Source of the DNA: Ichthyophis bannanicus
Taxonomy: Eukaryota > Chordata > Amphibia > Gymnophiona > Ichthyophiidae
Length of the DNA stretch: 64,000 nucleotides
Reading direction: 5' to 3'
Assembly: GCA_033557465.1 (NCBI GenBank)
Contig: CM066031.1
Span: 1,068,364,444-1,068,428,443 of the forward strand
The position numbers and the translations under genes are program-made. Positions 11,313 to 22,649 of the stretch are shown one piece after another. Each line of letters begins with the position of its first letter. Position 1 is the first letter of the stretch. Below the pieces are notes generated by a model that was not told the DNA's origin, made no database searches, and worked only from the letters and a program-made list of their open reading frames with translations.

Positions 11313-13335
11313 ATAATTCTGGCAGAAAATCATAAGAATGAACAATCTATAAATCTGATAAATATATATCAAGATATCTCCAAACGTTTTCTACCTTTCC
11401 AATGCAGTTCATAGAGATAGAGGCAACACCCTCAAGCTTACGGGCTAGACAAATATTGTGCCAACAAAAGGTCACATTCAAAGTGGATGAGTCTTTCCAA
11501 CAACACATGACATGCTGTATAGAGATTTGATATCATAAAATCCAGAAGGATACAGTCGTATTTAGACAACTTAGTTTTTACACTTAGGGAATGGAAAAAG
11601 ATAACCTGAACTGATCTAGGGAAGTCAAGTTGAAGAATGTCACAAATGTATTTCAATACATCTTCCCAGAATGGTTTGACCATTGGACACCAAATATCAT
11701 ATGGTTCGGTGTCCCAATGTCAGTGGCACATCTCCAATAAATGTTAGACTATAACAGACTAGCTCGAACCATACAAATTGGCGTCCACACAGCACTATGC
11801 GCTAAGAAAAATAATGTTTGCGTGGGCCTAATAGTATGACCACAAAAAACTCCCCAAATCAACCTTTTATTCCCAAACCCGTTGTAGCCCTAAAAGGCAA
11901 GGGCCATTATTCATTTTTAATAAGTTATAAGACAAGGAAGTTGACCCACCCATTCCTTTCACTACTTTATGACAAACTTCAACCAAGTCTGATGTTGGAA
12001 AGCACATTTTGGACCAAATGGAAGAATGTATCACACTTTGTGTCAATGGAGCAAACTTTGCAGCCTGTGCTGCAGATAGATTATAACTTTCTATCAATTG
12101 AATTTTGGTAATTATGGTGCCACTATCAAAGAGTTGGCCAATTCTATATAAAACCTTGGTAATCCATCCTTTCCAAATTTTTTTTTCCTTTTTATACACA
12201 TAAGGGGATTGAACCAGAGGGAGGATGCTTCAGAATTAGAATAAGGAATAGTGAAACATTGTCTAATTTTTTAAAGGCATCAATGGTGCTAATAATATGT
12301 GGTCTTTAATTTTTGATAAGAAATCATCATTGTAGGCAATTCTAAGAGTCTAAAAGGTTTAACAAAGATCCTTTCCATGTCTTACCAAGGGAGTGACAAA
12401 TCATCTTGCAGTCAGCATATCCCATATCGCAGCAATGATGAAGCATGATACAGTACAACAGAAAATCAGGAAAGTTTACTCCACCCTTCTTTCTCAGGAG
12501 CTTAGGTTCGGCCAGCACTATGCATGGCTTCTTACCCTTCCAAAGAAAGGAGGATAAGATCTTGTCAATTTGTTCATAAAATTTCCTGTTATATTGTAAA
12601 ATCCAGGCAACATTCTCAATTTGTATAAGATGCAAAGAAGAACCATCATTGCAAGCTGTTCTTTAGCTCAGAAAGAATATTGTTGCAATTAAACTTAATA
12701 GTTTCTGTGGGTGAAAGTGCAGAAATGTGCACTCAAATATTTAATATTTATGGGTGACCGTTTAACTGGAAAAGCTGCAAGATCATTTTGCACTACAATG
12801 TCATTTAATGGAAGCAATTGATCTTAAATTCTGAAAAAAGGGAGACGTTATCAACCAGATCCAAAAGAGGTCTAAAAGTCATTTTAGGATCTGAGGAAAA
12901 ACAATAGGTCTTTATCACATGCAGCCAATTTGCAACAGGATCCTTCTGAATTGATGCCTCTTATATCTATATCACTTTTAATTTTAAAAAAAGGGGTTCC
13001 AGTGCCAGATTAAAGAGCAGTGGTGAAAGAGGGCATCCTTGCCTAGTTCCTTGCCCCAGTAATATAGGCTCAGACAGAAGGCTGTTGACCGCTATCCGAG
13101 AATGTGGTGATAAATAAAGAACCTTAACCCAATTAATGAAAGCTGAAACGCATCAGAACCAGTCCAGAATATTGTATAGAAATATATAGAAATATCTATT
13201 CAGTGCGGTCAAAGGCCTTCTCAGCGGCTAAGGAGAACGCTACTGCAGGCTTATTTGAACGTACTGCTAAAACACTGGTCAACATTGAAATCGTTACTGA
13301 CTTTAAAAGGCCCTAATCTCTAGTATCTTGGTGAG
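11313..13335 (-). mobile_element. Older L1-like LINE ORF2 region, degraded
   Basis: On the reverse strand the segment preserves L1 ORF2 landmarks in broken frames. AEKAFD is at about 13203-13232, TRQGCPLSPLL at about 13020-13060, and FLWKGKKP followed by KKGGVNFPDF at 12400-12560 (ORF 12342-12635). The region 11437-11520 also aligns by eye to the L1 at 49450-49520, so both belong to one family. The element is 5'-truncated near 13335 and its 3' end is displaced to the left by the younger L1 at 9383-11312. Confidence 0.75.
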
Positions 13336-13589
13336 TTGAACACGAATATAACATTAAAAAAATTTTATTGGCTCTTGTTTTGAAGATATTGCATGTAGTT
13401 CATTTTTGACGTTTCACCGTGTAAATTTATCCAGTAGGACATCAATAACATCCCAAATAAGCCTTGAATGATATAATATTGCATCACATTGCATAATACC
13501 AGTATGCACACATCATCCAGAGTTGATTGCATCATTTTCTAATGCAATGCAATACTACTGCCAGACGGCTGCTAAAGCCATCTGACGTC

Positions 13590-14105
13590 AGCAGTGTACT
13601 ATACGCAGTCGGAAAGGAAAGGAATCTGGTATTCTGTTCCGATATTGAAAGCCTCATGAATGCCTTAAAAAATCACTCATGACCCACAAGACTGGAGACT
13701 ATATTCCAGTAGTGCATGCCGTCCACATGAAAGAGACATACGATAAAGTACAGCATCTACTGACTTCCATTAACTATAACAAGTACAACTGGCACCTCTG
13801 TGGTGACTTGAAGGTAGTTGCCCTTTTAATGGGACTGCAGCAGGGATATATAAAATACATGTGTTTCTTATGTGAGTGGGATAGCCGAGCAAGGGATTGG
13901 CACTACTTGTGGAAGGAATGGAATCGCAGACAAAACGTAACAGTTGGAGAGAAGAATATCCAGCACCCAGCTCTGGTTGAGACTCACAAAATCCTGCTAC
14001 CACCCCTTCACATCAAACTAGGTTTGATGAAAAACTTTGTGAAAGCCATGGACCGCATGAGGTGGGAGGGTGCTAAGTTTTGTACCAATTTGAAACTTTG
14101 CGAAG
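13590..14105 (+). pseudogene. Fragment of a widespread uncharacterised metazoan protein family
   Basis: The forward frame from 13679 encodes about 140 residues. Highly characteristic stretches are HAVHMKETYD, NWHLCGDLKVVALLMGLQ, FLCEWDSRARDWHY and PPLHIKLGLMKNFVKAMD. I recognise this pattern from a family of unnamed, multi-copy proteins annotated in fish, amphibians and arthropods; no function is established as far as I know, and the copy number suggests a mobile element. Just upstream, another frame at about 13625-13675 reads CSDIESLMNAL, also family-like, followed by a stop, so the copy has lost or shifted sequence there. The similarity ends at about 14100, where the CR1-like LINE begins. 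No start, promoter or 3' end can be seen. It is a broken fragment. Confidence 0.55.
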
Positions 14106-16275
14106 ATGGGCCAATATCTCAGGGAGTCATTAGTTGGATGGGAACAGCTGAGGGATGTAGAAAAACAGTGGGAAAAACTGAAAGGGGATATTTTAAGGGC
14201 AACCAACCTTTTTGTTAAAATGGTAAATAAACGTAAAAGGAATAGGAGACCGCTATGGTTTTCGAAAGAAGTAGCTGAAAAAGTGAAGAAAAAGAGGGAG
14301 GCCTTCATGAAATACAAAAGATCACAGAGAGAGGAAGACAGGCATCTGTATTTGGAAAAACTTAGAGAAGCTAGCAAAGTAGTCAACAAGGCAAAGATTC
14401 AAAAGGAGGAGGAAATAGCCAATGCAATAAAATGGGGGGATAAGACATTTTTCAGATATATTAGTGAGAAGAGGAAGGGCAAGAGTGGTATTGTCAGACT
14501 CAAGGGTGCAGGGGAGGAATTATGTAGAAGCTGATAAGGATAAAGCGGAATTGCTTAACAAATATTTTTGTTCTGTGTTCACAGATGAAGAACCAAGAGC
14601 AGGACCTAAGAAAACACCCACAAATATGAACAGAAGCAAAGGACATCTTGAACAATTTTCAAAAGACTGTGTTCGTGAGAAACTATCTCAACTTAAAGTA
14701 GACAAAGCGAAGGGACCGGATGGGATACACATGAGAATACTGAGGGAACTTGGGGACGTTCTAGCAGCTCCACTGACTGACCTTTTCAATGCCTCATTGG
14801 AGTCGGGAGTGGTGCCAAAGGACTGGAGAGAGGCTCATGTGGTGCCTTTACACAAAAGTGGAAGTAAGGATGTGGTTGAAAACTACAGGCCGGTTAGTTT
14901 AACTTTGGTGGTGAGTAAATTATTGGAAACGCTGCTGAAAGAGAAAATAGTGAGGTTTCTGGAGTCCAGCGGATTACAGGATCCAAGGCATCATGGATTC
15001 ACCAGAGGCAGGTCTTGTCAGACAAATCTGATTTCTTTGACTGGGTGACCAGGGAGTTGGACCGAGGGAGAGCCCTAGATGTGGTGTATTTAGATTTCAG
15101 TAAAGCCTTTGACACTGTTCCTCACAGGCGACTTATAAGCAAACTGAGCACCCTAGGGATGGACCCTAAAGTTACTGCTTCGGTTAGAAATTGGTTGGGT
15201 GGGAGGCAACAAAGAGTACAAGTCCAAAGTCTGTCCTATGTCTTATGTTGAAATAATCAATGTAGCCTCCCCGGTGACGGCCCCACCCCTACACGTAAAT
15301 TCCCCCCCCCCCCTTTTTATGTAATGCCGCTTTGACCCGGTGAAAAGCGGGATATAAATACAGCTAAATAAATAAATAAATAAATAAGTAAATGGAGCTC
15401 ACTCTGAGGAGAAGAATGTTATCAGTGGTGTGCCCCAGGGATCTGTCCTTGGTCCGATTCTTTTTAACATCTTTGTTAGTGATATAGCGGAAGGGCTTTC
15501 AGGTAAGGTTTGCCTCTTTGCGGATGATACCAAAATCTGCAATAGAGTAGACACCCAGGAAGGGGTAGATAACATGAGGAGGGATCTAGCTAAGCTTGAA
15601 GAATGGTCTAGAATTTGGCAGCTGGGATTTAATGTTAAAAAATGTAAGGTCATGCATTTGGGCTGCAGCAATCCAAGGGAGCAATATAGTATAGGGGGTG
15701 AAGTACTTTTGTCCACTAAAGAAGAGTGGGACCTAGGCGTGGTTGTGTCTGATGATCTTAAAGTAGCTAAACAGGTAGAAAAGGCGACGGCAAAAGCTAG
15801 AAGGATGCTTGGGTGCATACAGAGAGGAATGGCTAGCAGAAAAAAGGAAGTGATAATGCCTCTGTATAAGTCTTTGGTGTGACCTCATTTGGAGTATAGT
15901 GTGCAATTCTGGAGACCGCACCTTCAAAAGGATGTGAACAGGATGGAGTCGGTGCAGAGGGTGGCTACTAAAATGATTAGTGGTCTTCATTATAAAGCAT
16001 ATGAGAACAGACTCAAGGTTCTTAATATGTACACCTTAGAGGAAAGGCGGGATAGAGGTGATATGATTGAGATGTTTAAATACCTCCCTGGCATAAATGT
16101 TCAGGGAGAGAGCCTCTTTCAATTGAAAGCAAATTCTGCTACGAGGGGACATGGGATGAGGGTGAAGGGAGATTCAGGAGTGATATGCGGAAATATTTAT
16201 TTACGGAAAGAGTAGTGGATCCGTGGAATAGTCTCCCAGTGGAGGTGGTAGAGATGAGGACAGGAGCTGAATTCA
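14106..16275 (+). pseudogene. CR1-like reverse transcriptase (broken)
   Basis: The order of conserved stretches matches the CR1 group. A basic linker is at 14230-14450, then KAKGPDGIH (14704-14730) and NYRPVSLT (about 14880-14904). YLDFSKAFDTVPH (15087-15125) carries the first catalytic Asp. GVPQGSVLGPILF follows at about 15428-15466. The YADD-equivalent FADDTKI (about 15516-15536) holds the catalytic Asp pair, and the thumb-like ERRDRGDMIEMFKYL is at about 16043-16087. The protein is split over frames starting at 14106, 14464, 15015, 15430 and 15889. Breaks include frameshifts near 14520 and 15040, the insertion at 15224-15391, and a TGA at 15880. No activity is expected. Confidence 0.85.
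15224..15391 (+). mobile_element. Short L2-like LINE tail inserted in the CR1 RT
   Basis: The CR1 coding sequence breaks after GTACAAGT and resumes at AAATGGAGCTC. The insert ends with a perfect stem CCGCTTT/AAAGCGG (15327-15333 and 15344-15350), then GATATAAATA and an AAAT-repeat tail. A C-run lies at about 15301-15313. A possible 4-base duplication is AAGT. Confidence 0.75.
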
Positions 16276-17913
16276 AAAAAGCATGGGACAAACACAGAGG
16301 ATCTCTAAAGGTAAAAAGGGGACTGTTGTAGTTGTTATGGAAGGAAAGACTAGATAGGCCATGTGGTCTTTTTCTGTCGTCATATTTCTATGTTTCTATG
16401 TATGTTACTCTTGATGCAATTTGGAAGCCAGTGGAGCTCAAATAGAATAGGTGTAAAGTGGTCAGAGAGTCGTGTTTTCATTATGATTCTGGCTGTGACA
16501 TTTTGGGCCATTTGTAATATGTTTAATATTTTTTTGGATATTCCTTGCAGGAGGCTATTGCAATAGTCTGAGTATGGTGTTATGAGTTCTTGAACTACTG
16601 TTCTGAAGTCAGACAGCTCAATGAGGTTTCTCAGGGGTTATATTATCCATAACTTATAAAATATGGTTCTGTTTAGGAGTTTTAAGTGGGGTTCCATGCT
16701 GAGGGTTCTATCCAATGTGACTCCAAGATATTTAACTGGAAATTGATTGTTATTTAGGTAATTTGTTGATGGAGCGTTGAATTCTGTTTTTTTTTTATAT
16801 GAACTGTTTTTTTAAATTGGTACTCATATTATTCTCATGTAGCCAGGTTTGAGTTTTTTTCAGGCAGGCTGCTATTTTATCATAAGTCGGATTACTTATG
16901 TCCAATTAGGTATACAACATAATGTCGTCAGCATATATGTGATAATTTATTTTATGTTTTTTGAATATTGAGCAGATTGGTTTTATGTACAAGTTTAAAC
17001 AGGATGGCAGACAGTGCAGATCCTTGGGGTATTCCCTGGGTTTGAGGGAACGTAGCTGACGCTTTGTTTTCGATTTGGACGTATTGTATGCGGTCTGTTA
17101 TGTATCATGTGAACCACTTGAGGGTGTGTCCTTTTATGCCTATGGAGTCGAGTCTTGTGATAAGGGTCTTGTGATTCACATTGTCAAATGCTGCAGTTAT
17201 ATCCAGGAAAATGAGGATGATTTTGTCAAACAGGACTAGAAGGAGTGTTTTGACTCCATGGAATGGACGAAATCCATATTGTTCATCTAGGGCGTCTATT
17301 GAGTCTATGAAATCTTGGAGCTGACGTTGAACTGCTTTATCGATTGGTTTTAGCTATAAAAGGGGTGCTTGAAATTGCAGGATCATCTTTGTTGAGGTTT
17401 TTGTTTTTTAATATGGGTTAGATTTACAGATCTTTTGAGATCGGTCGGCATGATTCCCTGCTGGAGTGATTAGTTTACTATGTGTAAAAGGACGGGGCAA
17501 TTTCAGATTATGTCACTTTAATCCATGAAACTGGACATGGATCGAGAGGGATGTTGTGTTAATATTTGAAAATATAACCAAAATATGTCTCATGTCAATG
17601 GTGTGAAATACATGCCAGCTGTTTGTATTAACTGGGTCAAAAAGTATTAACGGGAGACTTAGGGAGTCCTTGTGGTTTAGCTTGCTAGCATAGAAATCAG
17701 CTAGAATTTGAGGCTGGATTGGAGTTTTGAAAGATGTATCTTGAGGAGGCTTAGTAATTGGTTTTTACCAGTTGAAAAAGTTTTCTCTTGGGCGATTGAT
17801 GGCATTAGTTAATAATTTTGAGTGATAGCTCTTTTTTGCTGTGTTTATTGCATCTTTGTAAACTAAGTTTTATCATGTAAAAGGTTTTATTATCTATAGT
17901 CTTTTTGCATCTC

Positions 17914-18217
17914 CATTTATTTATTTATTTACATTCTCTTATATACCACGCTATTCTGCATCAGTGCGGTTTACATTGAACAAACTAAAATTACATTGAG
18001 CAGGGCATTATAACTTGGAGATAACTATTTTACAGGGAACATGGGCTATGGAGGGTTAAGTGGCTTACCCAAGACCACAAGGAGCACCTGTGGGACTAGA
18101 AACCACAGTCCTTCCGGCCCAAGGTTGCTGTCCTCTAGTGGGATTTGAACCCCTGACCTTCCGGCCTGAAGTACCTTGCCCCAACCACTAGGCCACTCCT
18201 CCGCTCCACACATTTAT
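17914..18217 (-). mobile_element. tRNA-derived SINE with L2-like tail
   Basis: Read on the reverse strand, the 5' part has a pol III A box GTGGCCTAGTGG (18185-18196) and a B box GGTTCAAATCCC (about 18140-18152). The spacing of about 45 bases is that of a tRNA gene. A unique body follows. The end is AAACCGCACTGATGCAGAAT then AGCGTGGTATATAAG, almost the same as the LINE tail at 10831-10860, with an AAAT-repeat tail. A 7-bp CATTTAT occurs on both sides (17914-17920 and 18211-18217), probably the target-site duplication. It sits inside the L2-like LINE. Confidence 0.85.
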
Positions 18218-18811
18218 GTTCTATTTTTCTTAGATCTTCTTTTATTCTGGTTAATTCTGGGGTGTACCATTTTTTCGAAGGTTTGTGTGAGTGTTTTTGG
18301 TGTTTGGGTGCTGGGTTAGCAGATAAGGCAATTCTTGTGTTCCATTCTGTAATAGGCTCGTCAAGGTTGGTTTGTGCTGGGCTGAGATGGGTGATAATCG
18401 ATATTTTACGAATGTGTCTTTATCAAATGGTTTAAATCTAGCTGTTTGTTGGGGTTTTGGTTGTGATAGATGATCCAGGTGGCCTAATGGTAAATTTTAA
18501 ATGTATATTGGATCAGAAAGTGGTCTGACCAGGGGACCTGTGTTTATATTAGGGGGGATGAGGTTGCGTAGGCTGGTGTAGAACTTGGAAGGAACACCAT
18601 GTCCAATACATTATCCCACCCATAATAAGGGAAATATAATATTTGTTGGAAACCCATCTGATCCATTGCCTCTAAGAATGAATTTGCATGTGTTTAGTGG
18701 GAGATATGATAGATTGAAATCACCTAATACGATTTGAGGCTTTCTTATAAGGGCTGTGCATACTGTCTCCAGGACAGATGACATACATTTGTGGTCAGCA
18801 GTGGGAGGTCT

Positions 18812-19312
18812 TTATAATAAGCAAACAGCTAAATTTTTATTTTCTATTTTGAGGATATCTATTCCTTCATATTTGTTGCATGTACTGGGGGATACTTTTA
18901 AGGCTTCCTTGGCAATTATGATTACTCCTACACCTCTTTTCTTGTCTCTAGGGCAGTTAAAGAGGCTGTCGCCCGGGATTCTTAGTTGGTTAAGATGAAC
19001 TGTGTCAGCGTCTGTTATCCATGTTTCTGTACTACATGCTACATCCAGCCTCTCATCTTTGATAAAGTCCTGTATGATAGGGATTTTATTTCTGATGGAC
19101 CTTGCATTGACTAGAATAAAATTTAGTGGGTCTACTAGAGGAGAGCTGTGTACCATTACCATTGGTGTTGTGTTTATATGGATTAGTCTAGATTGTGGCT
19201 GCTTCTGTTTTGGGGAGGGTGTGCTAAACTGGAGAATTCTATAGGACATGATATGGTGATTTTGTCTATGGTGGTGAACATAGGTGGTGGTTTTGTCTAG
19301 GGTGGTGAACAT
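18812..19312 (-). pseudogene. L2-like endonuclease N-terminal part
   Basis: 167-codon reverse-strand ORF. Residues 66-100 contain LNARSIRNKIPIIQDFI and CSTETWITD, the first conserved blocks of the APE-type endonuclease in L2/CR1-group LINEs (the N and the E of TETW are catalytic-site residues). CPRDKKRGVGV follows. The frame then stops, and the rest of the endonuclease and the RT are present only as broken fragments to the left. The ATG at 19312 lies in the tandem-duplicated 5' end, so the true start is uncertain. Confidence 0.7.
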
Positions 19313-19389
19313 AGGTGGGGATAGGTAATGTCAGTAGCTGAGCAGTTGCTTGAGAGTAGACTGTAGTAGTTGTGGTGTACAATAGCATA

Positions 19390-20612
19390 AGCATCTTTAT
19401 CTTTATCTTTATTCAAACACTTGATAAACCGCCCAGGCCGGAGCATCAGGGCAGTGTACAATACAAAAATGTCAACTGCTGGAAACAAAAGATGGAGAGG
19501 AACGCCAAAATACGATAGGACAGAGAGAGACAGTTAAATAGGATGGAGGACAGAAAAGACCCAAAGAGGGACGGGGGAGAGGGGAAGGGAGGAGAGGGAA
19601 ACAGGAAAGAATCATGGAGGATGAAGGGCATGACTAGGGGATGAGGCACCATCAGCAGGGGGAGGAAGATCGAAGGCCTGACAGAAAAGGTGGGTTTTGA
19701 GGAGGGCTTTGAAGCGGGTATAGGACAGTTCAGTGCGGAGAGGAAGGGGAAGGGAGTTCCAGAGGGCGGATCCTAGGAAAAAAAAGGCGGAACGGCGGGT
19801 AGATTCCAGGTGGGCCTGAGTAGGAGAAGGAAGGAAGAGACGGTTGCCGTGGGTCGAGCGAAGAAGGCGGGGAGAGGGCTGAAGATGAATGATGTTGGCC
19901 AGGTACTGGGGGGTGTCGGTGTAAAGAACCTTATGAGTGATGATGAGCAACTTGAAGACAAACCTGAACTTGATCGGAAGCCAGTGCAAAGTGAGGAGAC
20001 ACGGGGACACATGGGAACGTGCAGGGGAGGAGGTGACAAGATGGGCGGTGGCATTCTGAGCAAGTTGGAGACGGCGAAGCTGGGAAGAAGGGAGGCCTGC
20101 ATAGATAACGTTACAGTAATCCAAACGGGAGATTACCAAAGATAGGACGAGAGTGACAACAGAAGGTGGAGGAAGAAGTGATCGGATGGCCTTGATACGA
20201 CGCAGGTGGAAAAAGGAGGTACGAATGACAGAAGAGAGATGTTCGTGAAAGGAAAGGGATGGATCTAAGGTAATGCCCAGGTAGCGAAGGGTTGGTACCA
20301 GGGGGATAGGATGAGAGCCCATAACGGGTGACAGACTGGGAGGTGGGAGCCCAAAGGAAATCCAGATTGCGGAGGACTTGGCGGGGTTAGCATGTAGAAA
20401 ATTGGACTCAAACCAGGAGGCAACGGAGGAAAGACAGCGGTTGAGTGGGCCAAGATCCGGGGAGGAGGAAGAAGTGTGGTGAACTAGAAGGATGTCATCG
20501 GCATATATGTAAAAGGAGATATGCGGACTGTTGAATAAGCAGGGCTAAAGGAGCAAAGAAAACATTGAAAAGTAGGGGGGCGAGAATAGAACCCTGGGGA
20601 ACGCCACAGATT
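19390..20612 (-). mobile_element. L2-like LINE, 5'-truncated
   Basis: Starts inside the RT (GVPQGSILAP at about 20577-20612) and continues through IYADDILLVHH (about 20475-20510) and the C-terminal ORF. The left end is a poly-AAAGAT tail (about 19395-19410 on the reverse strand). Confidence 0.8.
19612..20322 (-). pseudogene. L2-like RT C-terminal domain
   Basis: 236-codon reverse-strand frame. It contains LRYLGITLDPSLSFHEHLS (residues 10-30), the YLGVxLD block after the RT palm. SRLDYCNVIYAGLP, LTLHWLPIKFRFVFKLL and the C-terminal FFLGSALWNSLPLPLR and FKALLKTHLF follow. This is the usual order in L2/CR1-group proteins. The apparent ATG is internal; the upstream palm is present but in other frames. 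Confidence 0.8.
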
Positions 20613-21119
20613 GCTTTTGATACTTCCATTGTTGTCTATGATGCTTTGTATAGATTACAGTATAAGAGTAATCTTGCAATGAGAAACTTTGGTTTACCGT
20701 GTAAATGTGGAAAGATAAAGTAACCAATGTTTGACTGAAATAATGTTCAAACTATCAAGATACTTAGATTTTGTCGTGAGGGCATCCCCTGGTGACCATT
20801 CAAAGTATGGGCATGCTCCATGATAGAAATTATTTAGGGAGCGCGATGAAATGTAAGGTCCACGAATGGCGAAATGGTCTTACTTATTTCCAGCTTCCTA
20901 TGAGAGCTCAATAATCAAACCAAGTGTAGGGAAAACAAGGCTTTATTCCCCGTCGGTGCAAGGGTTCAAATAAGACATTGAGAAATCAAAAGAATGTCCT
21001 TTGTTTCAAAAGGTACCAGTATTAACAAGCTGATTAATTGCTCCACAATTAGTGCAAGGGTTAATCAGAGGAATTCACTTCATTCCAACACAATAAGAAT
21101 TAAACAAACTTCTTCTCAG

Positions 21120-21821
21120 TTATACAATGGCTACAGATTCTAGGCTCGTGGCCATGCACAAACCACAATCCATTTCTTCTGGTGGAGGAATGGGAACAGC
21201 ATTTATATATTCAATTTCCATGGATTCTGCTCCACTACATTCATCATCACTGTCCCTGTCTGCTACAGGTCTACGTGAAGTGTCTCTAGGCTCTTGCCTC
21301 CAATAAGACTGTGTTTTAAGTTCTCTGGGAATTTTCTGAAACCAGCCTGGTTTCTTCTTCCTTACAAACTGAGTATTTGTTTTAGCAGTGCCTCTAGGAG
21401 TTAAGCATTCAGTATCATGAATAAAGCTTTCATACCTGGAGCCTCTGTGGTTTGAATCCGTGGAGCTTTCTCTCCCAGAAACGTTTCTCCTGTAACAGGT
21501 TTTCTGCCGACAAGCTCTAGGCAGGGCTGTGCTTTCTGGCAGCTTGGTAAAACCTGGTGTGGATTCCACTTTGTGCTTCTGTAAGAACTTAGCTTTGTCA
21601 GAAACTGTTTTTCCTTTGGTGCCTGGTAAAACTTGACTAGTATTTCCCAGAGACTGCAGGCTTTCCTCCAAACCTATCTCTCTGGTTCTCTGGATATGTC
21701 TCTGTTTTTGAATCAGGAACGTTGTTGGAACAGGGAGTGGCACACTCTCTTGCCTTAGTGCTTTCTCCAGCAGACTCCCTCTGCACAGCTGCTCGCTTAG
21801 CCTGGCCCTTCTGAACTCCAC
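21120..21821 (-). CDS. Hypothetical protein, 233 residues, unknown family
   Basis: Uninterrupted reverse-strand frame. The N-terminal half is basic and rich in Gln, Arg and Ser; the C-terminal quarter is acidic (DRDSDDECSGAESMEIEYIN) and ends with PIPPPEEMDCGLC. No domain recognised. It could be a Gag-like or ORF1-like product of a retroelement, or a chance frame. The upstream frame at 21797-22264 overlaps its start, is in another phase and consists mostly of the repeat block. The surrounding segment has a TATA-like sequence upstream and AATAAA downstream. Confidence 0.3.
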   Translation of the reverse strand: MEFRRARLSEQLCRGSLLEKALRQESVPLPVPTTFLIQKQRHIQRTREIGLEESLQSLGNTSQVLPGTKGKTVSDKAKFLQKHKVESTPGFTKLPESTALPRACRQKTCYRRNVSGRESSTDSNHRGSRYESFIHDTECLTPRGTAKTNTQFVRKKKPGWFQKIPRELKTQSYWRQEPRDTSRRPVADRDSDDECSGAESMEIEYINAVPIPPPEEMDCGLCMATSLESVAIV

Positions 21822-21884
21822 CTTTGTGAATTCTGTTCCTTTTGGGCTTGCTCAGGTAGGATTCTTTCTCCAAGTCCTTCTCCT

Positions 21885-22060
21885 TCTCTTAGAGCTGCTC
21901 CTTCCCTTAGAGCTGTTCCTTCTCTCTGTCCTCTCCTTTGAGGTGTTCCTCTCAGTAGAGATGTTCCTCCTTTCTGGATCCGGTTCCAGTTCTGCCCTTC
22001 CTCTGGAGCTGTTCCTCTCAATAGAGGTGTTCCTTCCCTCAGAGCTGTTCTCCCCTTGCT
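21885..22060. repeat. Imperfect short tandem repeats (AGAGCTGTTCCT-like)
   Basis: Units resembling AGAGCTGTTCCTTCTCTC or AGAGATGTTCCTCC recur at least six times with variable spacing. Their translation gives repeated TALREG/TSLLRG peptides on the reverse strand. Confidence 0.6.
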
Positions 22061-22270
22061 AGCATTCAGCTTCTGCTTATAAAGGAATCTTTCCTTTGAA
22101 ACTCCCGGGCTCATTCCCAGGTGCAAGTCATTAGCTCTCTTAGGCTCATTAGCTCCTGTATGATCACTCCTGCCCCCTCTAGCTGTGGCTTGAGGTAACT
22201 GCACATCTAGATTTCTCTGAGAAACAGGATTTCTTTTCAGGTTTGCATCTTTATTGATACCCACTTCATG

Positions 22271-22640
22271 ACAATATACAGAAAATTTCCTTATTGTTAA
22301 CTTTGGTCTTCTGTGGACTGGTTGAGCTGCAAATAAGCAGGTTTCTCACATGTAAATGCTCTAATTATAGCTTACAATCATCCTAATGAGGCACTTGACA
22401 TATCTAGATATACATACGTTTCAGTAGTGTGATATCGACTTCTGTGCCTTATTTCCACGCTTAAGGGCCATGCCAAAGGGCCCTCTGGCGAGGCCCTCAG
22501 GCACGGGCACACCTCAGCATGCTTGTTCTTATTTGGATCAGCAGGGCTCCCAATTGGCTGATTTCTGTGGAGGAGGAGTGCTGTCCTGCTGCTGCAGCTT
22601 CCCCGAAGGGCGATTAGGTCTGGTGATGGTGGAGGGTCCG
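22271..22640. other. No recognised feature
   Basis: Unassigned sequence between the unexplained unit and the truncated RTE-like LINE. Confidence 0.4.
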
Positions 22641-22649
22641 GCAGAATAA

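Larger units (their letters stand above)
14106..16395 (+). mobile_element. CR1-like LINE, 5'-truncated, interrupted
   Basis: Begins in the linker before the RT and runs to a 3' end with TTTCTATG repeated twice (about 16380-16399), a short-repeat tail typical of CR1-group LINEs. It contains a complete but frame-broken RT. An unrelated short LINE tail is inserted at 15224-15391. The endonuclease domain is missing. Confidence 0.85.
16400..19320 (-). mobile_element. L2-like LINE, reverse strand, degraded
   Basis: The 5' end is on the right. An endonuclease start is encoded at 18812-19312. RT landmarks continue leftward: FLDITAAFDNVNH (about 17172-17220), QGIPQGSALSAILF (about 17000-17045), and HIYADDIML (about 16915-16945). 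The C-terminal ELHWLP is at about 16420-16440, where the element is cut by the 3' end of the CR1-like LINE. A tRNA-derived SINE is inserted at 17921-18210. A 30-bp tandem duplication lies at the 5' end (19260-19320). Confidence 0.75.
20890..22270 (-). other. Unexplained transcription-unit-like segment
   Basis: On the reverse strand this stretch has a TTTATAAG near 22077-22084, a block of imperfect repeats of GAGCTGTTCCT/AGGAACAGCTC (about 21890-22060), the ORF at 21120-21821, and an AATAAA at 20942-20947. The order (TATA-like, repeats, ORF, polyadenylation signal) looks like a complete small element or an LTR-like unit, but no RT, integrase or terminal repeats were found. Confidence 0.35.

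Noticed and set aside
18140..18196. Functional tRNA gene on the reverse strand
   Set aside because: A and B boxes are present, but the sequence does not fold with proper acceptor and anticodon arms and continues into a SINE body and LINE-like tail.
20942..22270. A solo LTR of an endogenous retrovirus
   Set aside because: TATA-like and AATAAA signals exist, but no TG...CA ends with target duplication were found and the segment encodes a 233-codon frame, unusual for an LTR.
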